Source: Armillaria gallica
Lineage: Eukaryota; Basidiomycota; Agaricomycetes; Agaricales; Physalacriaceae
Direction of reading: 5' to 3'
Assembly (NCBI GenBank): GCA_037576215.1
Contig: JBANDB010000009.1
Coordinates: 1,364,001 to 1,428,000 of the forward strand
Length of the DNA: 64,000 nt
Shown one piece after another: positions 57,287-64,000 of this stretch. The notes below the pieces were generated by a model, which was given only the letters and a program-made list of their open reading frames with translations, was not told where the DNA came from and made no database searches. Numbering within the stretch: the first letter of the stretch is position 1; the number at the start of each line of letters is the position of its first letter. Both the position numbers and the translations under genes were made by a program.

Positions 57287-59899
57287 TCAGCGATCGCTCT
57301 CTATCACGATCCAGAAATGACCCACCACGTCCCAGAACCGGAATCCGCGCTCAACCTCCAACTTGGGATATTTGACGCCCGGGAACGTTTCCTCGCAGAT
57401 TTCAAGTGCTAGCATCTTCGCCTCCTTGACGCCCTCAGCCTGTGGGTCACGAACCCTGGTGCCGTTGTTGATGTGTGTGAGTGCGTCGAGGTATACCTTG
57501 GCAAGAACTCCAAATCCGGTGTTCACCTCCGTCTGGAACGGCAGAGATAGCGTTATGTCCAGCAGATCATCTCGGGCGCGTCGAGCATCCGCACGGAGAA
57601 GCATATTCAGCGATGCTACCTCAAGGAGGGTCCGTAGGGCTCGCGTGAGAGAACGCACAAACGAATTGAATACAAGCAGCTCTCGTGATAGAGGGGCAGA
57701 CCAGGGCTGGGGCTAGACGAAACGCAGCGCGTTAAAACATGTATCAAAAGGTGGAAAGTCACGCTGACGCTGCACCTTAAAGTTCAAGGGAACAATGCTC
57801 AGGACCCGCATCACCAGCAACATACACGTCTTCTCATCATCTGGTGGCGCACACGGTTCAGGTAAACACGAACATAGCTTTGATAAGAATCGACTAACCT
57901 GTGCCGAAACTTGGTCCGCCGCTGAATGCTCGGCTGGACCATAAATGACCGTGCATTACACCCGCACGTACTAACTCCAAAAACAAGTAGAGCGGGTCTT
58001 GAAATTTGTCATTTACCTTGGCTTGTTTGATGGCGGTGTGCATGGCGCGGGCCAATGGGGAATGCGTGTGCGAGTTCATTAAGAACCTACGTTTGATAAT
58101 CGGTGAGAAATGAAGACATCAGTTAAAAATATTCTTACCCTCGCAACTCCAGGAATCGCCAGATTACGTTGGCGACAACTTCATCCTTTTTCTCAAGGGG
58201 ACCACCGGAAGGGTTGGCCTTGGCCTTGGTACGCAGGGCGAAACGTTCCGTCGCCGTTGCACCCAAACACAGGGCGAAATCAATGGTAGAGGACTAAAGA
58301 CACGAGGAGAAAAGCAGAAACAACCGCGCTTTAGCCAAGAATGGTCGAACTTTCCCTAGGATCAAAAATGAAACCTTACATTCTGTCGTCTCAGCTCTTC
58401 TTCCACGACGGCATACGGGACGTTCCAACCGGAGACGCGGTCCGCCAGCTGGGCCGTCTGTTGAGAATTGTGCTGTACGGCTTTTTGGGTGTGGTTTGGT
58501 CCAGGCTGTTCGAACCAAAAGTAACCGTGTACTTTTCGGTTGGACCAGAAGGAGTGGGCGACACTGCTGATCAGTGCCAAGGCGGTGGCACGAGGGCCGG
58601 TCTGTCCGTCGGTGATAACCTCCTTCACGAATCGTTTGTACTCCGTCGTTTCGCCGTTATCTAGTGGTGGGCTCTCAATGATCTGTCCACTGGTCAGCCA
58701 TACGAGCGCCTGGGGCCCAAGAAGTCCACGGGAGAGGTAAAAATAGATTTCGTCTGGGAGCCGATTTGTGAATATTTCATGCAAATCCTGTGGGATATCC
58801 GCTGCCGTGGGGTGGTGGGGTTGATTGGGATGACCATGGTTGGGAGGGGCGGTGATAGCGAGGGGAAGTGGTTGGACTGTTCCTTCAGAAGACAGAATCA
58901 ACGAAAATTTGATCATGGAACGTGTGCGGGCATAATGTTCGGGATATTGGATAGGCTTCACGACAGGATGGTCCACGAAGGCTTGTACGGCACCATGTCC
59001 AGTCTTGTAATACTTGATCATATCGACGGTTGCTTTTAGTCCTTGCTCATGGATGGTAGGTGGGAACGGCGCCGAATGGTCGAAACCAACAAGAATGCCG
59101 ATATCGAGAAATTGTTCTTCGCTTACACCGAGATCCGCCATAATTGCACGTTTGGAAACAAACGTGAATGTTGGCGTGGCCGAGAGCAAATCCAAGGATG
59201 TGATAACCTTGTCAACCCCTGGATACAGAAGCGTGTCGGTGGGACCATATATCGCGTGAATGTAGGATTTTGGATGGCGCTGGAGATAAATTAACTGGAA
59301 GATATCGTTGACGCGGTTAGTAATTGTTGTACATAACGCAGAAATTAGAGATACTCATACCTGCGGCCAGGCCAGATACGGTGCAATGATGAATTCAACA
59401 TTCCGATGCCTGAAGATTCTCAGCACCATTCTCCAGAGGTCCCACTGTTGGAAACTACTCCGCCCGGCAAACAATTTTGTCGCCTGGTCTTCAAGACCGG
59501 CCTCGTATTTTTCCCATGCATCGCGCCGGTCCTTGCAGGCTTCGGTGTTCTCCAAATGCTGCTGAGGCTTCCATTTCCTGTTGGGAACGAGGCCTGGAAA
59601 CACGAAAACGGGCTTGATGTGCAATTTTTCGAGGATACGAAGGTCGGACTCGATGCGCTGTGTGAGCGCTAACGGTAGGCCGCCGGTCGCTGCGAGAAGA
59701 GGCTCTCTCGACGGCGGGTTGTCGGTGAGCTGCTGAAGGTAGTAAGATGCATCAATGCCTAGACGCGAATCGGAAAGGGCTGAAAGCTGGAGTGTTGTCA
59801 ATTGTTTTCGCTCGGGTAGGTATACTTCAGGAGAAAATATCAGTTCACACGACGCTCAATTTCCCGGGGAGACCCACCGTCAAAATGCTTGATAGGCAT
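57287..59899 (-). CDS. MKT1: Mkt1-like XPG-domain post-transcriptional regulator, 744 aa
   Basis: Exons 59899-59878, 59824-59361, 59294-58380, 58293-58139, 58086-57899, 57840-57776 and 57712-57287; 2235 nt in frame, seven exons. The start was set on ATG 59897-59899, whose 22-nt exon joins in phase to VYLPERKQLTTLQLSAL. The XPG-N-like region reads LSDSRLGIDASYYLQQL, then LEKLHIKPVFVFPGL. An XPG-I/5'-nuclease-like segment follows (HAIYGPTDTLLYPGVDKVITS; DLGVSEEQFLDIGILVGFDH), then Mkt1 middle and C-terminal regions (LPDEIYFYLSRGLLGPQAL; PLYLFLELVRAGVMHGHLW; GFGVLAKVYLDAL; FWDVVGHFW). Known role: in yeast Mkt1 acts with Pbp1 on polysomes to regulate translation of specific mRNAs; nuclease activity is not established. 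Cytoplasmic; no signal sequence. Confidence 0.87.
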
Positions 59900-62800
59900 T
59901 GAGGATAAATGACTTGGCTCGGTCTCGTCAGTGCAGACGAAAAAGACGTGAAGCTCGTTGACAACGTCGACAACGACGGGGACAACAACGGAAACAATAT
60001 TTCGACCAGACCTTCCAGATTGCTTATGTAAGACTGATTGCAACTGGGGTTAGGGTTGGCGGTCGTTGACCACAGCCCCCAACTTCAGTGGTGGTATTTT
60101 CAACAATATTTTAGGTTTACAACAGTCGGCTCACTTCTTACAGATTCCTAATGATCGGTCTGTATTATCGAACGCCTTCTCGCTGTCACACCTCTCTTGG
60201 AACCCATCATGCCTTCGTTAATGCGTAATATCTTCCATCAAAAGATTGAGCCCCTCCATATGCATCGGTTCACGGTCCAAACTCTCACGTTCTGGCGGGA
60301 GTCTGATTCTTACCCCTAAGCATCCAACACGCCGTCAAGGACGTCAGGCCTCATGGCTATTGTACTGGCAGATGTTCCTACAATGATGAACTCGTCCATG
60401 AACTCGATAATGTGTGAAACTCGGGCTACTGAATGCCTGGCATGTTCTCAGCAGATGAAGGATCTCAATGTAAAGACAGGCCTTACCTGAAACCCTACTC
60501 CCTTGCTAATAGATGTTATTCATAGAATACGTCCCTTGTATCCGCCGATGATCAGAGTTAGATGAAAACTCGTTCAAGCGGTGGTCGCGGGTCCTCGGTG
60601 TGGACATGGTGCTGATCTACCGTTGTTCACTCTCCATGGCAGCAGCGTACAAGCCGTGCCATCGAACCTAACCAGACTCCCAGCCATACGCGTGCATTAC
60701 CCTTCCCCTTCCACCGGATCTCCCTCGATTATCTTGGACGTCTATTTCCATGATGACTTATCACTGCTAATCTACTCCGCTACCTCGCAAGATCGGACAC
60801 AATATCTACACAGGCGAAGTTTAGGTGGACGCTCCAGAGCTTGCCATACTTATGTGATAGTGACCTATGTGGCGTTTGCGTATATCCGGCTCAATCTTGC
60901 CAAGGCACCCCCCTTCTAGTCCTTGAGTTCCCACTAGCAGGTGGGTGGGGGGGCTACCAAGACGGCCTATGTCGCCAATTTTCCGCCCGACAGCCTTGCC
61001 TACCGGAATCTCCGACTATCCCTCGTCCACAGATCCCGACGTCGACGCTACTTCCCCGCAAGGCCTAGCTGTCCCACATTGATCCTCCATGGTTCACGCG
61101 CGGTCGTATCTTTTAGACGGGTCGGCTCCAGGATCACATGTCCCGGGGTTGAAAGGCAAGGTCAACGGTTATCACTGATCCGATAGCAAAGAGGAACTTT
61201 CGAGATTGTCGAAGGGGAATAGAAGTCTTTGGGAATGGAGCAGGTTCTCCCCCTGTACCTCATGATTTCTCGCCGCAGCAGAAAGGCTTGCCTGGGCCGT
61301 ATGCATCCAACCTGTTAGCATGCTGGTTACGATACACTAGCGGACTATCCGCGGCTTGATGAAGTGTGCAATTATGCTTATGTGGAGGTGCTCAAATGAA
61401 AATGACGCATGATTCTGAAATGTCGACATCATCATCCACTAGCAGTGATCAATACCGGACTCATTGATCGACCGCTTTTGAACATCACTAGTCAAGGCCA
61501 ACAGAGGCCAACACACTCACTGTTCGGGTACCCATGGTTGTCGTGCCTCGAATGGGCGCTCACCGCCAGGGCCAATCAACAGTTGCAAGGGGAGGTCGGG
61601 TCTATTCATCGTTTTACGATTCAACAACGCGTACCACCAGCACCACGATAACCCGCATCATCGCCTCAAAGGAGATACATAGGGAAAAACCAAGTCCCAT
61701 CGTCGACCCCAGCGGCTCGCCGTACATGCCTAGAAACCATCTGAATCCCTTGACTCCCTGTCCCTGTTGATATCAGGGCACCAGGTTTATTGTACGTTCT
61801 GAGTTGCGTGACGCTTTCTCACGGCGGCCTCCCTTAACACCAGGGACCAGGTATCAGGATACTTAGCGAGTCGAACGCGCGCACCAAATCCGAGTTACCG
61901 TGGGAGGTGCCAAGGATGTTGTGGTACTTTGAATATCAAAGTTGCAGAAGGCATGCAATATAAAGCCACCTAGGCGACCCTAAGCCATTTGCAACAAGGA
62001 AGTCGGAGAGCCATATCTCTTTCCATATATCATGGAGTTCTATCGATGAAACCGAGCCGTAAATTGATGGGGCACCTGAGACTATCACCTCCATACAACA
62101 AAGATGACCATTTGACACCAGCAATGCATGAGGTACAACACATGTATTCATGTGCGCAACCAGGTTGGCTGCGACGTCAGGGATACACATCTTAGCGCCG
62201 GTTATCTAAAGATGTCGGAACGTCCAAGAAAGCCGGAGGAAAATCTTTTCCAAAGGACATATGTACAAAAGTTCCCACGCAAGTCTGGACCGGTGCCTCC
62301 GCGCAGATTGGGATCCTAAATTCCGAGCTTTGTTCGATCCGGTAGGACGTGGACACAGAGATGTGACGATAGGATAAACGTGCTATTTGCATGACTGCAC
62401 CCGCGGTCCGATGAATGAGATGTGAGCGATAACCGAGTCCAGATGACCTCTTGGAGGCTTTGCAATGCCGAGATCTCATTTCATAACAGGACGTTAGCTC
62501 CTCGTTAATTACCTGCAAATGAATGCTACCTGGCCAACACGTCATCATGACATCGAGCCTGCGATCCGATGATTGCCGATAAGATGCGTATACTTGCTTC
62601 GTATTCGCCGGAAACCCTACGGAAAGACAACCAGACAGGGTCAGGCCTAGGTCTAGTATATATGACAGAGGCATGTTTGGCGGCCTGAGCTAAGACGGAT
62701 TAGCCAGAGTCAGCTGGTGAAGAGAAAAAGAAATGAATTACGCGAGGCTGGTATTGACACAGCCACTGATTGCTCCTTCCCTAGCACCGACTCTCAATAC

Positions 62801-64000
62801 ATCGTGGAGTTCAATCTAGGAGGTAGGCGCGCCTGGACAGGTTACTGATATAGCTTGGTCTATCCAATCCGATCTATCGTGTATCATGAACGTACGGTTT
62901 CCATCCAGCTAAGGTCCAGACGCCTAGGCTCAATCTCAAGCCCCACGGGGTGTCGAAACTCTTTCCCATGGAGCCTCAGTGCGAGTCATCTGAGCTGCGA
63001 GCTCTGCGTCACTTTTCGCCTTGATGACGATCAATTCACAATCTCACGCCAAATATAATCCCGAGGCTTCCAAGTTATCTATTTCCGAGTCGCACTGTCT
63101 GTAATTTCGCCTCAAATGATACTTTCCATTCCGTTTCTTCTGTTCTAGATGCTCGACGGGTGCCGCATGCTGAAATAGCCTTCGAAAATGTTTTGTCTCA
63201 AGCCCGTGCGACCGTTACCGATCACTCTATTATGCTTTGGTTCAGCCCGACACCATCATCGCCGAACGACTGATACAAGACCTTCGGCCGAATATATTTC
63301 TAATCTTTTACGGTATCACACTGTTAGCACCGACGACTAATAAAATCACCTTCCTTCCTTCCAAGACACTCCCGTTTTTCGGTTTACCGCAGGTTTCGCT
63401 GGGTTTCCACCCAGTTATCTGCGATGCCCATAATGGGTATTTTAATGTTCCACGCTTTTGTTCATTTTTCCTGGCACCATCTCTCGACCTTTTGGCCCTG
63501 CATTTTGACTGTAAATGTAATATACAATGGTTAATGATATGTCAAAGTTTCGGAAAACCAAACGTGCTGTGCAGCGCGATACTTGAGAAAAAGTGAATCT
63601 CCTACTATCTAACGCGCCCCTATGTTATCTGCCATCGGTCCGGGATTTCCGAGTTACCGGCGACGCGCTGCTACGCTTGCATCCTCCTCACGTATACATG
63701 GTATATCAGCCGACGCCGTCAGTGTTTTTGCCCTGGCTCTTCGGGTTTATGATGGAGCAATTCCCGACTTTGGCAGGCATCTGGGCGGGTACTTAAACCT
63801 CTAAACTGGGGATGATGGACTTCACTTTTCCTAATGTTGGCTATTTTGTTGGTTCTTTGCTACGCCTCCTTGGCGCTCTCTTTCCCTGCGGTTCAACGAA
63901 GCTGATAGGAGCCGACCTAGCGCTCTTGCAACTAGTGTTCTTTGGCGGTTGGTGTCTGAATATTTGTTGATTAAAAGTATCAACGCTGAACCGACACTGC
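59900..64000. other. 4.1 kb without a recognised gene
   Basis: Only short or motif-free frames (for example 60581-60919, 61409-61651, 62192-62674 minus, 63237-63596). No TIRs, LTRs or RNA genes recognised by eye. The first 150 bp is the likely promoter of the Mkt1-like gene. Confidence 0.4.

Noticed and set aside
62192..62674. 160-codon minus-strand frame
   Set aside because: No motif, no codon pattern like the island genes, isolated in a gene-less stretch.
1..64000. tRNA, rRNA, CRISPR array or bacterial operon
   Set aside because: No cloverleaf with invariant TTCRANNC/TRGYNNA blocks, no rRNA core sequence and no regularly spaced direct repeats seen by eye. Intron-containing genes argue for a fungal nucleus.

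Overview
The window is nuclear DNA of a mushroom-forming basidiomycete (Agaricomycetes). The evidence is the very short spliceosomal introns (about 46-66 nt, GT..AG), a DUF6593 protein, an intron-rich GH76 gene, a basidiomycete-style caspase-like (metacaspase) family, and Ty1/copia and hAT elements typical of that class. I cannot name the species. There are no bacterial features, and I found no tRNA, rRNA or CRISPR.

Layout. 0-38 kb is mostly repeat and transposon land. It holds two small TIR elements, a decayed PDR-type ABC transporter, a metacaspase gene (4.4-5.45 kb), and a 9.1-kb hAT transposon (8209-17312, perfect 8-bp target duplication) that carries a Ty1/copia element (10424-15419, 5-bp target duplication). 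The hAT itself sits inside an older TIR element. Next comes a large inverted repeat of about 12.4 kb (arms about 21.25-26.88 and 28.22-33.69 kb, spacer 1338 bp), each arm with a metacaspase copy. The inner 3.4 kb of the arms is almost identical. The outer 2 kb differs, in the part compared, by one-way C:G to T:A changes at CpG in the left arm only. The 4.1-7.8 kb region is a third, diverged copy of the same unit. A small kinase-like gene (34.0-34.9 kb) and a secreted GH76 gene (35.3-37.3 kb) follow.

39.8-60 kb is a normal gene island: a DUF6593 protein, a DH-PH-FYVE Rho exchange factor, a tandem duplication (44318-47680 / 47681-50513) that makes two Derlin genes, an O-fucosyltransferase-like type II membrane protein, a C2H2-like protein, and an Mkt1-like XPG-domain protein. 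60-64 kb shows no gene I recognise.

Functionally the island genes are unrelated housekeeping or secretory-pathway genes (ER-associated degradation, Golgi glycosylation, Rho signalling, post-transcriptional control). The most interesting signals are (1) the large palindrome with a conversion/CpG-decay boundary and metacaspases that have lost the AGHG motif, (2) a predicted one-nucleotide exon next to the catalytic Asp-Asp exon of the GH76 gene, and (3) a Derlin duplicate that lost a splice donor while the former intron is an open, in-frame 48-nt insert.
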